From positions 1 through 64,000 of the forward strand of contig JBFOME010000026.1 in NCBI GenBank assembly GCA_040830705.1: a DNA stretch of 64,000 nt, given 5' to 3'. Shown in pieces: positions 17,907 through 26,973 of this stretch. The notes below the pieces were generated by a model. That model worked only from the letters and a program-made list of their open reading frames with translations. It was not told the origin of the DNA and searched no databases. The stretch comes from Ruegeria_C sp040830705. Lineage in GTDB: Bacteria > Pseudomonadota > Alphaproteobacteria > Rhodobacterales > Rhodobacteraceae. Made by a program: the position numbers and the translations under genes. Each line of letters starts with the position of its first letter. The stretch's first letter is position 1.

Positions 17907-18419
17907 CTAGCCTCCCATACCAAGTTCTTGGCGCAGCGTAAAAAAGTCCCAGACGACCCAGCTCTCTGCGATCTTTCCGTCGGCGATCCGGTCGATCTGA
18001 ATGCCCGTCCAATCGACCGCACGGTCAGAGGCTGGCAGGCCAAGATATGGAGCTTTCTGAGTTCCATAAAACCGCCAGTGGGTAGACACCCGGTCGCCTT
18101 CCGCAACCTGTCCCAAGATCTCGACCTTCAAATCGGGGAAAGCCTTGTGGTTTTCCTCGACGATACCAGTCCATGTGGCCAGATCGATGCTTCCCGTACC
18201 ACCCGTGGCCAACGGCGCCTGATGGTTCATGTAGCCATCGGCAAAAATCGACGTGTCTATCGTTGCATCCGCCGCCCACATCTCTACCGCCTGCCGGGAC
18301 AGGTCTTTGACCGCCGAGGTGTCATCCTGCTGGGCATTGGCGGCTCCGGCCAATAGCAATGTCAGCAACGCCGCCCAAACCTGAAGTCGCGCTATCAAAT
18401 CGTAGTATCTCGAAGTCAT
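17907..18419 (-). CDS. Secreted SnoaL-like/ester cyclase-fold protein
   Basis: A 170-residue protein with an N-terminal signal peptide (hydrophobic WAALLTLLLAGAANA) and a NTF2-like domain. The pattern EMWAADATIDTSIFADGYMNHQAP ... VEENHKAFPDLKVEILGQVAEGDRVSTHWRFYGT ... DWTGIQIDRIADGKIAESWVVWD is that of the ester cyclase/SnoaL family. ATG 18419 is used because it opens the signal peptide. Export argues against a polyketide cyclase role; substrate unknown. Confidence 0.72.
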   Translation of the reverse strand: MTSRYYDLIARLQVWAALLTLLLAGAANAQQDDTSAVKDLSRQAVEMWAADATIDTSIFADGYMNHQAPLATGGTGSIDLATWTGIVEENHKAFPDLKVEILGQVAEGDRVSTHWRFYGTQKAPYLGLPASDRAVDWTGIQIDRIADGKIAESWVVWDFFTLRQELGMGG

Positions 18420-18572
18420 GGAACCTCTCCGTCCGCGTTGCCACGTTCCGTTCAGGATAGCCTGCTCGCGCAGCCTGTGGGAACCGGGATCTGCCAAAGG
18501 CCGCAACTAGCGCTTTAACCGCGCTTCAAAAACGCTAGTCTGCGCATCTGATCCGAAACAGCGGCCCATAAC

Positions 18573-19454
18573 ATGATAGACCTCCGCGATCTCGAACTCC
18601 TGACCGCCCTTGCGCGGCACCGCCATTTCGCCAAGGCGGCCGAGGCCTGCGGGATTTCTCAACCCGCCTTCTCGATGCGAATTCGGGCGCTTGAGGACCG
18701 GATGGGTGTCTCGATCGTGCGCCGCGCCAATCGGTTTCAGGGGCTGACGGAAGAGGGCGAAATGATCGTTCGCCGTGCCCGCCGAATCCTCGACGACACC
18801 AAAGCGCTGGAACAGGAGGTGAAGGCCGCGCGCGGTGCGATCACCGGCACGCTGGTCCTTGGCGTGGTGCCAACCGCACTAGCGTTTACCGGCCAACTTA
18901 CTCGTCTGTTGCACGAGGCGCATCCAAGGATCGTCACGCGAATCGAGGCGATGTCGGCGACAGCGATCCAGCACAAACTGGACGATGGATTGATCGATGC
19001 CGGGGTGACATACGGCGACAATATCGGCACCGATCTGCGCATCGTGCAGCCGCTTTATGAGGAAACATATGTGCTACTGATGCCAGCGCATATGAGTGAT
19101 GAGACCGGCCCTTTGCCTTGGGCACAGGTGGCAGACTATCCGCTTTCGCTGCTTGAGCCGCAGATGCAGAACCGCCGAATCCTCAATCACATTTTTGCCG
19201 AACAGGGGCTGCATCCTCGGGTCGTTGCAGAAACCAGTGGCTTCACTGCCTCGCTGGTATTGGCGCGCGAAGGGCTGGCGGCGACGGTTTTGCCGCAGAT
19301 ACTGGTGGCGACGCTCGGCGACCTCGACGGAACGATCGTTCGCCCGTTGATCGAACCCGAGGTCAGCAAGCCGATCTGTCTGGCGACACTGGATCGTGAT
19401 CCCGACCTGCCGATCATCGCCGCTCTGAGGGATGTGGTTGCCTCATTATCGTGA
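18573..19454 (+). CDS. LysR-type regulator, probably of the formate dehydrogenase genes
   Basis: A 293-residue LysR protein: HTH at about 3-60 (LLTALARHRHFAKAAEACGISQPAFSMRI) and a two-lobe effector domain from about 90. It lies 85 nt upstream of fdh1B in the same direction. In Cupriavidus a LysR regulator (FdsR) adjoins and controls the formate dehydrogenase operon, so the same role is inferred here. A perfect inverted repeat overlaps its stop codon. Confidence 0.85.
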   Translation: MIDLRDLELLTALARHRHFAKAAEACGISQPAFSMRIRALEDRMGVSIVRRANRFQGLTEEGEMIVRRARRILDDTKALEQEVKAARGAITGTLVLGVVPTALAFTGQLTRLLHEAHPRIVTRIEAMSATAIQHKLDDGLIDAGVTYGDNIGTDLRIVQPLYEETYVLLMPAHMSDETGPLPWAQVADYPLSLLEPQMQNRRILNHIFAEQGLHPRVVAETSGFTASLVLAREGLAATVLPQILVATLGDLDGTIVRPLIEPEVSKPICLATLDRDPDLPIIAALRDVVASLS

Positions 19455-19458
19455 TAAT
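19445..19458. promoter_or_regulatory. Inverted repeat upstream of formate dehydrogenase operon
   Basis: ATTATC-GT-GATAAT, perfect 6-bp arms, overlapping the TGA stop of the LysR gene and about 80 nt before fdh1B. It is a candidate binding site for the neighbouring LysR protein. Confidence 0.4.
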
Positions 19459-19539
19459 CTGTCGTGATCGTACCATTCGCTTTTGCGATTTGACGATATA
19501 TCCTGCTGATGAGAGACGGGGCCTCAATCGGAGGGCATC

Positions 19540-21243
19540 ATGGCACCATTGGATACCAAGCCATCGGGCGACAAAAAGGGCGTCTGGAAGTCAGGTAAAG
19601 GCAAAGGGCGGCGCACGCCCAAGGGCCGGCAGTTCACGGATGAGGCACTGGAGGACGTGCAGCGCCTGTTGGGGGACCGTCCCCGCCGTCGCGACCTGTT
19701 GATCGAGTTTTTGCATCTGATTCAGGATGCACATGGGCATTTGTCGGCGGATCACATCTGCGCATTGGCCGCCGAGATGAAAGTAGGCCAAGCCGAGGTT
19801 TACGAGACCGCGACCTTCTACGCTCATTTCGACGTGGTAAAAGAAGATGAGGCGCCGCCACCTGCGCTGACCATCCGGGTCTGCGATTCGCTTTCCTGCG
19901 AGATGGCGGGGGCGCAGCAGTTGCAGAAGGCCCTGGAAGAGGGGCTGGACGCGAGCCAAGTGCGCGTGCTGCGCGCACCCTGCATGGGGCGCTGCGATAC
20001 GGCACCGGTGCTGGAGATCGGCCACAATCATATCGACCACGCGACTCCAGAGAAGGTTCAGGAAGCGATTGCGGCGGGCGACACCCATCCGCATCTGCCT
20101 GATTACGAAGACTTTGCTGGCTATGCCGCCAACGGTGGCTACGAGGCCCTGAAAACCCTCCGCGCTTCCGGCGATTGGGAGCAGGTGCAAGAGCAGGTGC
20201 TGGCCTCCGGGCTGCGCGGTCTTGGCGGCGCAGGTTTTCCGTCGGGCAAGAAATGGGGCTTTGTCCGCATGAACGAGGGCCCGCGCTATCTGGCCGTGAA
20301 CGGGGATGAAGGCGAACCGGGCACCTTCAAAGATCGTTACTATCTGGAACGCACGCCACATGTGTTCCTTGAGGGGATGCTGATCGCAGCCTGGGCGGTC
20401 GAGGCGCAAACCTGCTTCATCTATATGCGCGACGAATACCCGGCGGTGTTGGAGATTCTGCGCCGCGAGATTGCCGCGCTGGAAGCAGCCGGAATCGTCG
20501 AGCCCGGCTATATCGACCTGCGGCGCGGGGCCGGTGCCTATATCTGCGGCGAAGAATCCGCGATGATCGAATCGATCGAGGGCAAGCGGGGCCTGCCGCG
20601 CCATCGCCCGCCTTTTGTGGCGCAAGTTGGTGTCTTCGGACGGCCCACGCTCGTGCACAATGTCGAGACGCTTTACTGGGTATCGAAGATCTGCCGCGAG
20701 GGGCCGGAATGCCTGAACGCGACAGAGAAGAACGGTCGCAAAGGGCTGCGTAGCTATTCGGTCTCGGGCCGTGTGGCCAAGCCCGGCGTCTACCTGCTGC
20801 CCGCAGGCTCGACCATTCTGGATGTGATCGAGGCTGCCGGGGGCATGGCTGAGGGCCACGCCTTCAAGGCCTATCAGCCGGGCGGGCCGTCCTCCGGCCT
20901 GTTGCCCGCATCAATGGATGACATTCCGCTCGATTTCGACACGTTGCAGCCGCATGGCACCTTCATCGGGTCGGCGGCGGTGGTGGTTCTGTCCGATCAG
21001 GACACCGCCCGCGACGCGGCGCTAAACATGCTGCGGTTTTTCGAGGATGAAAGCTGCGGCCAATGCACGCCGTGCCGGGCGGGCTGCGAAAAGGCGGTGA
21101 AGCTGATGCAGGCCGACAGTTGGGACACCGATCTGCTGAGCGATCTGTGTGATGTGATGGCCGATGCCTCGATCTGCGGTCTGGGGCAGGCGGCCCCGAA
21201 CCCGATCCGGCTGGTCATGAAACACTTCTCAGACGAAATCTGA
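19540..21243 (+). CDS. fdh1B: NAD-dependent formate dehydrogenase beta subunit (NuoE-NuoF fusion, FDH1 type)
   Basis: Diaphorase subunit that passes electrons from formate oxidation to NAD+. Residues about 35-185 are a NuoE-like domain with the [2Fe-2S] cysteines Cys115, Cys120, Cys148 and Cys152. Residues about 200-567 are NuoF-like, with GLRGLGGAGFPSGKKW and NGDEGEPGTFKDRYYLE for FMN/NADH and ESCGQCTPCRAGC plus Cys546 for the [4Fe-4S] cluster. The fusion and the basic N-terminal stretch match FDH1B of Methylobacterium extorquens rather than the split FdsG/FdsB of Rhodobacter capsulatus. GGAGG precedes the ATG; fdh1A follows after 17 nt. Confidence 0.92.
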   Translation: MAPLDTKPSGDKKGVWKSGKGKGRRTPKGRQFTDEALEDVQRLLGDRPRRRDLLIEFLHLIQDAHGHLSADHICALAAEMKVGQAEVYETATFYAHFDVVKEDEAPPPALTIRVCDSLSCEMAGAQQLQKALEEGLDASQVRVLRAPCMGRCDTAPVLEIGHNHIDHATPEKVQEAIAAGDTHPHLPDYEDFAGYAANGGYEALKTLRASGDWEQVQEQVLASGLRGLGGAGFPSGKKWGFVRMNEGPRYLAVNGDEGEPGTFKDRYYLERTPHVFLEGMLIAAWAVEAQTCFIYMRDEYPAVLEILRREIAALEAAGIVEPGYIDLRRGAGAYICGEESAMIESIEGKRGLPRHRPPFVAQVGVFGRPTLVHNVETLYWVSKICREGPECLNATEKNGRKGLRSYSVSGRVAKPGVYLLPAGSTILDVIEAAGGMAEGHAFKAYQPGGPSSGLLPASMDDIPLDFDTLQPHGTFIGSAAVVVLSDQDTARDAALNMLRFFEDESCGQCTPCRAGCEKAVKLMQADSWDTDLLSDLCDVMADASICGLGQAAPNPIRLVMKHFSDEI

Positions 21244-21260
21244 AGGACAGGGAACGAGCC

Positions 21261-24038
21261 ATGCTTGACGCAAGCGAAACTAAAACCGTGACCTTCAGCC
21301 TCAATGGCGAAGATGTCACCGTGCCCGAAGGCTGGACCATCTGGGAAGCCGCCAATGGCAAGGGCCTGGTGATCCCGCATCTGTGCCACAAACCCGCGCC
21401 CGGCTATCGCCCGGACGGCAATTGCCGGGCCTGCATGGTCGAGGTGGAGGGGGAGCGCACGCTGGTGGCTTCCTGCATCCGCCCGGCCGCTGACGGAATG
21501 GTGGTCACCACTGACAGCGCGCGCGCCGAAAAGTCGCGCGCCATGGTGATGGAACTGCTGGTGGCGGACCAGCCCGAGGTGGCCCATGATGCCTCGTCGC
21601 ATTTCTGGGATATGGCGGCGATGAACGGCGTGGATGAGAGCCGTTTTCCCGCCAAGGCGCCTGAGACAATCCCGCTGCTGGATGCCAGCCATGTGGCAAT
21701 GCGGGTCAATCTGGACGCATGCATCAGTTGTAACCTGTGCGTCCGCGCCTGTCGCGAGGTGCAGGTCAATGATGTGATCGGCATGGCCGGTCGCGGCGCG
21801 ACCTCCGAGATCGTGTTCGACCAGAACGACCCGATGGGTGCGTCCTCCTGCGTGGCGTGTGGCGAGTGTGTGCAGGCCTGTCCGACCGGCGCGTTGATGC
21901 CCGCCACGGTTCTGGATGACGAACAGGTGGGCGACAGCAAGGATTACGACCGCGAGGTCAAATCGATCTGCCCGTTCTGCGGGGTGGGCTGCCAGCTCAG
22001 CTACAAGATCAAGGACAACAAGATCAAGTATGTCGAGGGCATCAACGGTCCCGCTAATGAAAATCGCCTTTGCGTCAAGGGTCGGTTCGGGTTCGACTAT
22101 ATCAGCCATCCGCATCGCCTGACCAAGCCGCTGATCCGCAAGGAAGGCCTGCCCAAGGGGCTGAATGTGGACCCGGCGAATGTCCACACCCACTTCCGCG
22201 AGGCAACTTGGGAAGAGGCGCTGGATGCGGCCGCGGGCGGTCTGTCGGACCTACGCGCCGAGAAGGGCACCAATGTTGCGGGCTTTGGGTCGGCGAAGTG
22301 TTCCAATGAAGAGGCCTATCTGTTCCAGAAACTGATCAGGCAGGGCTTCGGCCATAACAACGTGGACCATTGCACGCGGCTCTGCCATGCCTCGTCGGTC
22401 TCGGCACTGCTGGAAAACGTCGGGTCCGGCGCGGTGACGGCGACCTTCAACGAGATCGAAAACGCAGACGCGGCCATCGTCATCGGCTGTAACCCGATCG
22501 AGAACCACCCGGTCGCGGCCACCTATTTCAAGCAGTTCACCAAGCGCGGCGGCAAGCTGATCGTCTGTGACCCGCGCGGCGTGGGCATGGGCAAGTTCGC
22601 CACTCACCGGCTACAGTTCAAGCCAGGTGCAGATGTCTCGATGCTGAATGCGATGATGAATGTCATCGTCGAAGAAGGTCTCTACGACCGGCAGTATATC
22701 GAAGGTTACACCGAGAACTGGGATGAGATGAAAACCCATCTCGCTGCTTATACGCCTGAGAAGATGGCACCGATCTGCGGGATTGAACCGGATGTGCTGC
22801 GCCAGGCGGCGCGCGACTTTGCGACCGCACAGGCTGGCATGATCTTCTGGGGGATGGGCATCAGCCAACATATTCATGGCACCGATAACTCGCGTTGCCT
22901 GATCTCGCTGGCGCTGATGTGTGGCCATGTGGGCCGCCCCGGCACCGGTCTGCACCCGCTGCGCGGTCAGAACAACGTGCAGGGCGCCTCGGATGCGGGG
23001 CTGATCCCCATGTTCCTGCCGGATTACCAGTCGGTGACCGATGACGGCGTGCGCTCGGCTTTCACCAATGTGTGGGAAAGCAGCGATTTCTCGAATGAGA
23101 AGGGCCTGACCGTGGTCGAGATCATGGATGCGATCCATGCGGGTGACATCAAGGGGATGTATATCCTGGGTGAAAACCCGGCCATGTCAGACCCGGATGT
23201 GGACCATGCCCGCGCCGCACTGGCCAAGCTGGATCATCTTGTGGTGCAGGATATTTTCCTGACCGAGACGGCAAATTATGCCGACGTGATCCTGCCTGCC
23301 AGCGCTTGGGCCGAAAAGACCGGAACCGTGACCAACACCAACCGTCAGGTCCAGATGGGCCGCCCCGCCGTGACGCCTCCGGGTGAGGCGAAAGAAGACT
23401 GGTGGATCGAGGTCGAATTGGCGAAACGGCTGGGACTGAACTGGACCTACACCCATCCCAGCCAGGTCTTTGCCGAGATGAAGCTCAACATGGGGTCGCT
23501 CGACAACATCACCTGGGAACGGCTGGAAGGTGAGGCGGTGACCTATCCCTCGCTCAGCCCCGAAGACCCCGGCCAGGCTATCGTGTTTGGCGACGGCTTC
23601 CCGCGTGCCAACAGGCGTGCCCGCTTCACGCCCGCCAGCATCATCGAACCCGATGAACGCCCCGATGCGGAATACCCGTTTGTCCTTATCACCGGGCGGC
23701 AGTTGGAGCATTGGCATACCGGGTCGATGACTCGCCGGTCGCATGTGCTGGACGCGGTCGAGCCAGAGGCGAACTGTTCGATGAACCCCCGCACGCTGCG
23801 GCGCATGGGGGTTGAACCGGGCGACATGATCGCGCTGACCACGCGGCGCGGTTCCGTCAACGTGATGGTGCGTGCGGATCGCGCGATTGCCGAGGACAAC
23901 GTATTCCTGCCCTTTGCCTATGTCGAGGCGGCAGCGAATATTCTGACCAACGCGGCGCTCGACCCCTATGGCAAGATTCCGGAGTTCAAATACTCTGCCG
24001 TCCGGGTCGAACCGATGGCGGCGGTTGCGGCGGAATAG
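21261..24038 (+). CDS. fdh1A: Formate dehydrogenase alpha subunit (Mo/W-bis-MGD, FDH1 type)
   Basis: Catalytic subunit, 925 residues, oxidising formate to CO2 in the cytoplasm. N-terminal [2Fe-2S] domain: Cys42, Cys55, Cys58, Cys72. Two [4Fe-4S] ferredoxin clusters: Cys154/157/160/164 and Cys197/200/203/207. Proximal [4Fe-4S] of the molybdopterin domain: Cys237, 240, 244, 271. The metal ligand is Cys375 in TRLCHASSV, with the invariant His next to it; there is no selenocysteine. The C-terminus is the MopB-binding domain. Members with this two-gene layout use tungsten or molybdenum; the metal cannot be told from sequence. No fdhD or fdsC/D accessory gene adjoins. Confidence 0.93.
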   Translation: MLDASETKTVTFSLNGEDVTVPEGWTIWEAANGKGLVIPHLCHKPAPGYRPDGNCRACMVEVEGERTLVASCIRPAADGMVVTTDSARAEKSRAMVMELLVADQPEVAHDASSHFWDMAAMNGVDESRFPAKAPETIPLLDASHVAMRVNLDACISCNLCVRACREVQVNDVIGMAGRGATSEIVFDQNDPMGASSCVACGECVQACPTGALMPATVLDDEQVGDSKDYDREVKSICPFCGVGCQLSYKIKDNKIKYVEGINGPANENRLCVKGRFGFDYISHPHRLTKPLIRKEGLPKGLNVDPANVHTHFREATWEEALDAAAGGLSDLRAEKGTNVAGFGSAKCSNEEAYLFQKLIRQGFGHNNVDHCTRLCHASSVSALLENVGSGAVTATFNEIENADAAIVIGCNPIENHPVAATYFKQFTKRGGKLIVCDPRGVGMGKFATHRLQFKPGADVSMLNAMMNVIVEEGLYDRQYIEGYTENWDEMKTHLAAYTPEKMAPICGIEPDVLRQAARDFATAQAGMIFWGMGISQHIHGTDNSRCLISLALMCGHVGRPGTGLHPLRGQNNVQGASDAGLIPMFLPDYQSVTDDGVRSAFTNVWESSDFSNEKGLTVVEIMDAIHAGDIKGMYILGENPAMSDPDVDHARAALAKLDHLVVQDIFLTETANYADVILPASAWAEKTGTVTNTNRQVQMGRPAVTPPGEAKEDWWIEVELAKRLGLNWTYTHPSQVFAEMKLNMGSLDNITWERLEGEAVTYPSLSPEDPGQAIVFGDGFPRANRRARFTPASIIEPDERPDAEYPFVLITGRQLEHWHTGSMTRRSHVLDAVEPEANCSMNPRTLRRMGVEPGDMIALTTRRGSVNVMVRADRAIAEDNVFLPFAYVEAAANILTNAALDPYGKIPEFKYSAVRVEPMAAVAAE

Positions 24039-24085
24039 GCAAGTTTCGCGGCGAAACGCGTTGCGTGCGCCGCGAACGTTGCGCC

Positions 24086-24706
24086 TCAGTCGTTGAGGTG
24101 GCGGGACATAAAGCGTCCCACATCGCTCTGGCTGGGGCGCTGGCCGGTAAAGACCTCGACAAAGTCGGGCATCCGCGCGACATGCTTCCAACGGGTCTCG
24201 TTCACCTGCATCGAAAGATGGCCGATCTGGGTGTAGATCACTGTCATGGCACGCACTTCGGCCTCGGTTTCGGAATAGCCGAAATGGGTGAACATGGCCT
24301 CAATGGCCTGTTTGCGTCGCGCATCGGCAGCATCGACGCGGGATTGCAGGGCGGGATCGGTGCGCGCCCAGTTGCGGATTGCCAGGTCCATACGCGAGTC
24401 GAAAAGCTCCTCGTCCAGCCAACAGTCGAAAATGTTGAAGATCGCCTCGCAGATGGTTTCGGCATAGGCTTCACTGCGGGCGATCAGGTTGCCGGTATTG
24501 CGGGCCTCCCACCTTGCGATCAGCGCATCGAGAAGGGCGGCGCGATCCTTGAAATGCCAGTAAAACCCGGTGCGTGACAGGTTCAGCTTGTTGGCCAACG
24601 GCATGATCTTGACCGCATCGATGCCTGCATCGCAGAGAATTTCGGTTGCGGCATCCAGCCACAGGTCAGCGGAACCGCGCTGGCGGGTATCGGGGGCACT
24701 CGTCAT
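24086..24706 (-). CDS. TetR family transcriptional regulator
   Basis: A 206-residue regulator with N-terminal HTH: WLDAATEILCDAGIDAVKIMPLANKLNLSRTGFYWHFKDRAALLDALI (about 13-60). The frame is open far upstream, over the thioesterase gene, but ATG 24706 is the natural start before the HTH. It faces the divergent thioesterase gene across 132 nt and may control it. Its C-terminal ligand domain gives no clue to the effector. Confidence 0.85.
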   Translation of the reverse strand: MTSAPDTRQRGSADLWLDAATEILCDAGIDAVKIMPLANKLNLSRTGFYWHFKDRAALLDALIARWEARNTGNLIARSEAYAETICEAIFNIFDCWLDEELFDSRMDLAIRNWARTDPALQSRVDAADARRKQAIEAMFTHFGYSETEAEVRAMTVIYTQIGHLSMQVNETRWKHVARMPDFVEVFTGQRPSQSDVGRFMSRHLND

Positions 24707-24838
24707 GGATGCCGGATAGCATTGCGGTCTCCGGCCGACAATCCGATCGCCTGCTATGGGCGTGGCTTTGCCAGTGCTTCCCTTGGGCAGCGTCGGAAGG
24801 CAGAATGGACAGGGCGCACATCGCAGTAGGGGAGGCCC

Positions 24839-25363
24839 ATGCCGCAGAAAACGCAACCTGAATCGGGCCATGACGGTCCTTACCCTGCACCCGTGATCGT
24901 AGGTGGGCTGACGGTTGATCCGAGCTGGATCGACTATAACGGGCATATGAATGTGGGTTATTACGGCGTGGCCTTCGATCAGGCCGCAGAGGTGATGCTG
25001 GACGAACATCTGGGGCTGGGTGAAACCTATGTCCGCACTGCGGGGCATGGTCCCTATATCTTGCAATCGCACCTGCATTTCACCCGTGAACTGCATGAGG
25101 GTGATGGTTATGCCATTCACTATTGGCTGGTTGATACCGATGCCAAGCGGCTGCACTACTATGCCGAGATGTTCGCCGAGAGCGATGGCGCGCTGAGTGC
25201 CACCCAAGAGGCCCTGATTCTCAATGTCAGTCAGGAAACCGGCCGCTCGGCTCCATTTCCCGACTGGGCGCAGACAAGGTTGACCCGTATGGCCGCCGCA
25301 CACCGTCAGCCTGACCTCGCGGCGCGCCTTGGCGCGCCGCTCGGTATCCGAAGAAACTCGTGA
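24839..25363 (+). CDS. Hotdog-fold acyl-CoA thioesterase family protein
   Basis: A 174-residue protein with the 4HBT-type hotdog core: VDPSWIDYNGHMNVGYYGVAFDQAAEVML (about 24-52) and LHFTRELHEGDGYAIHYWLVDTDAKRLHYYAEMF. This branch resembles thioesterases linked to carnitine/choline catabolism, but no such genes adjoin. Divergent from the TetR regulator, which is the likely controller. Confidence 0.75.
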   Translation: MPQKTQPESGHDGPYPAPVIVGGLTVDPSWIDYNGHMNVGYYGVAFDQAAEVMLDEHLGLGETYVRTAGHGPYILQSHLHFTRELHEGDGYAIHYWLVDTDAKRLHYYAEMFAESDGALSATQEALILNVSQETGRSAPFPDWAQTRLTRMAAAHRQPDLAARLGAPLGIRRNS

Positions 25364-25756
25364 CCCACACAAGGGAATGATCACCCGGCCGCACGTCCTG
25401 TCGCAAGGACTCCCCCGGTGCGACCGGGCTGCTGCGTGGCAGTTGATGCCACCTAGCACTACCATTTGCGCCAAAGTTTAAGGGTTTGTCCCACACTCTC
25501 GTATATTGGCGTGCGATTGCCCTGCCGCCCGGAAACAATACGGTTTTTGATTGCCGATTGAGGGGGTTACGCGCCTTGGCGCCACATGCGTGACACAGTC
25601 CCGCCATGTCGAATCGGGCGTCCGGAAACCGTCTTCTCGCCCTCGCGAGCCGCCGATCTCCGTATTGCCGCGCGAGATGGAAACGGCCTATGGTATCCGC
25701 AATGAGTACATGTTTGACGACAATCCAGATTTGCATCGCTGAGACCTCACCGCGCA
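25364..25756. other. Intergenic region without recognisable gene
   Basis: 393 nt between the thioesterase and the AraC gene. Short open frames exist on both strands but show no family pattern, poor RBS and compositional shadow features. I see no tRNA, terminator with T-tract or clear palindrome. It presumably holds the araC promoter. Confidence 0.5.
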
Positions 25757-26767
25757 ATGCTTAATACCTCACCAAGACACGGGGCCGTTTATGTCAAGGA
25801 ACTGGCCACCGACCTGCTTGCGCAGGGCTACAAGCCCCATCAGATCTTTGGACGCACTGGAATTTCTCCGGATATTATCAACCAGGACAAACCCTTTGCC
25901 GCTTTTGATGCCATTGCGGCCTTCTTCGAACATGCCGCAGATCTTACTGGCGAGGATACGCTGGGGTTTGACCGCGGGGCCCGGCGCGAAATGCGCCGGT
26001 CGGGTGTGATCTGCTATGTGGGGATGGCGGCCCCGACCGTGCTGGATTTCATCAAGAATGTTGCACGCTATCGCCGGGTGTTCAGCGACGCGGTCGAGAT
26101 CGATGTCGAGCAATTGGAAAGCGAGGGCATCCTGCGCTGGTACTTTGCGGTGCCAACCCAGGTGCGCCGCCGCCAATATGTAGAGTTTGGTGCCTCTGGC
26201 CTACTATATGGCCTGCGGCAAGCCGCAAATCGGGATTTCCAGCCGCGGTTGGTGACCTTTCACCACCTCCGTAACAGCCATATAGACCGGTTCCGGCGAT
26301 TCTTTGGCTGCGATGTCAGCTTTGGCACCGCCGAAAATGCCTATCACTTCCGGCCCGAGGATCTGGCCTTGCCTCTGATGACGGCGGATAACGACCTCTA
26401 TTCTGTTCTCACCGAGTATTGCGAGGCGATCCTCAGCGATAAATCGCGCAACCTGCCGCCTCTGATCGTCGATGTTGAACGCGCGATCGCCGACCGGCTC
26501 GCCAAAGGTGAAGCCAGCCAGGACCAGGTGGCGCGCGCCATGGGCATGAGCCCGCGCACCCTGTCGCGGCGGCTTGCCTCCGAGAATACGACCTTTTTCA
26601 AGACGTTGGAACAGCTCCGGCGGGCGCTTGCGATCAGCTATCTCAAGGATAGCGATCTGGTTCTGGCAGAGATTGCTTTCCTGTTGGGTTACTCGGGACT
26701 GAGTAGTTTCAACGACGCGTTCAAACGCTGGACTGGGCAAACGCCAGGCCAGTTCCGGCATATCTGA
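25757..26767 (+). CDS. AraC family transcriptional regulator
   Basis: A 336-residue protein of the OruR/ArgR-like AraC group. The N-terminal ligand domain (about 15-210) begins with the typical 'Arabinose_bd' pattern; the C-terminal HTH pair (about 240-336) includes QDQVARAMGMSPRTLSRRLASENTTF and LAEIAFLLGYSGLSSFNDAFKRWTGQTPGQFR. Effector and target unknown. It lies upstream of glk but 206 nt away, separated by a long AT-rich hairpin. Confidence 0.88.
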   Translation: MLNTSPRHGAVYVKELATDLLAQGYKPHQIFGRTGISPDIINQDKPFAAFDAIAAFFEHAADLTGEDTLGFDRGARREMRRSGVICYVGMAAPTVLDFIKNVARYRRVFSDAVEIDVEQLESEGILRWYFAVPTQVRRRQYVEFGASGLLYGLRQAANRDFQPRLVTFHHLRNSHIDRFRRFFGCDVSFGTAENAYHFRPEDLALPLMTADNDLYSVLTEYCEAILSDKSRNLPPLIVDVERAIADRLAKGEASQDQVARAMGMSPRTLSRRLASENTTFFKTLEQLRRALAISYLKDSDLVLAEIAFLLGYSGLSSFNDAFKRWTGQTPGQFRHI

Positions 26768-26781
26768 GGTTGACGGTGGCG

Positions 26782-26829
26782 GCGCACCTTATTTAATTTA
26801 CTTTAAAAAATAAAAAAGATAAGATGCGC
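26782..26829. other. Long AT-rich imperfect hairpin
   Basis: The ends GCGCAcCTTAT (26782-26792) and ATAAGaTGCGC (26819-26829) are complementary except for one mismatch, and the AT-rich interior pairs further (TTTA with TAAA). It follows the araC stop by 14 nt. No T-tract follows on the plus strand, so its role (terminator variant, operator, processing site) is open. Confidence 0.5.
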
Positions 26830-26973
26830 GAAACCGCTTGTATTCAGGCCAAGCCGCGGACACGGATGCGGCGCCCGTTTAGGGTGCTTACAACAAAGGT
26901 TCCGGTGATCGACCGGACCGATGGGTCGTCGGCGTGGTACAGAAACAGCCATATTGCCAGTTGAGGAAGGCCA

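Noticed and set aside
19591..20859. 422-codon minus-strand frame opposite fdh1B
   Set aside because: Shadow frame of a gene with clear cofactor motifs.
22374..22400. Selenocysteine (in-frame TGA) at the formate dehydrogenase active site
   Set aside because: The codon is TGC (Cys375); no in-frame TGA is present.
24707..25474. Upstream extension of the TetR frame to 25474 (462 codons)
   Set aside because: It runs antisense through the thioesterase gene; the HTH starts just after ATG 24706.
25227..25757. 176-codon minus-strand frame in the thioesterase-araC gap
   Set aside because: Arg/Pro/Gly-rich, overlaps the thioesterase end, no RBS and no family pattern.
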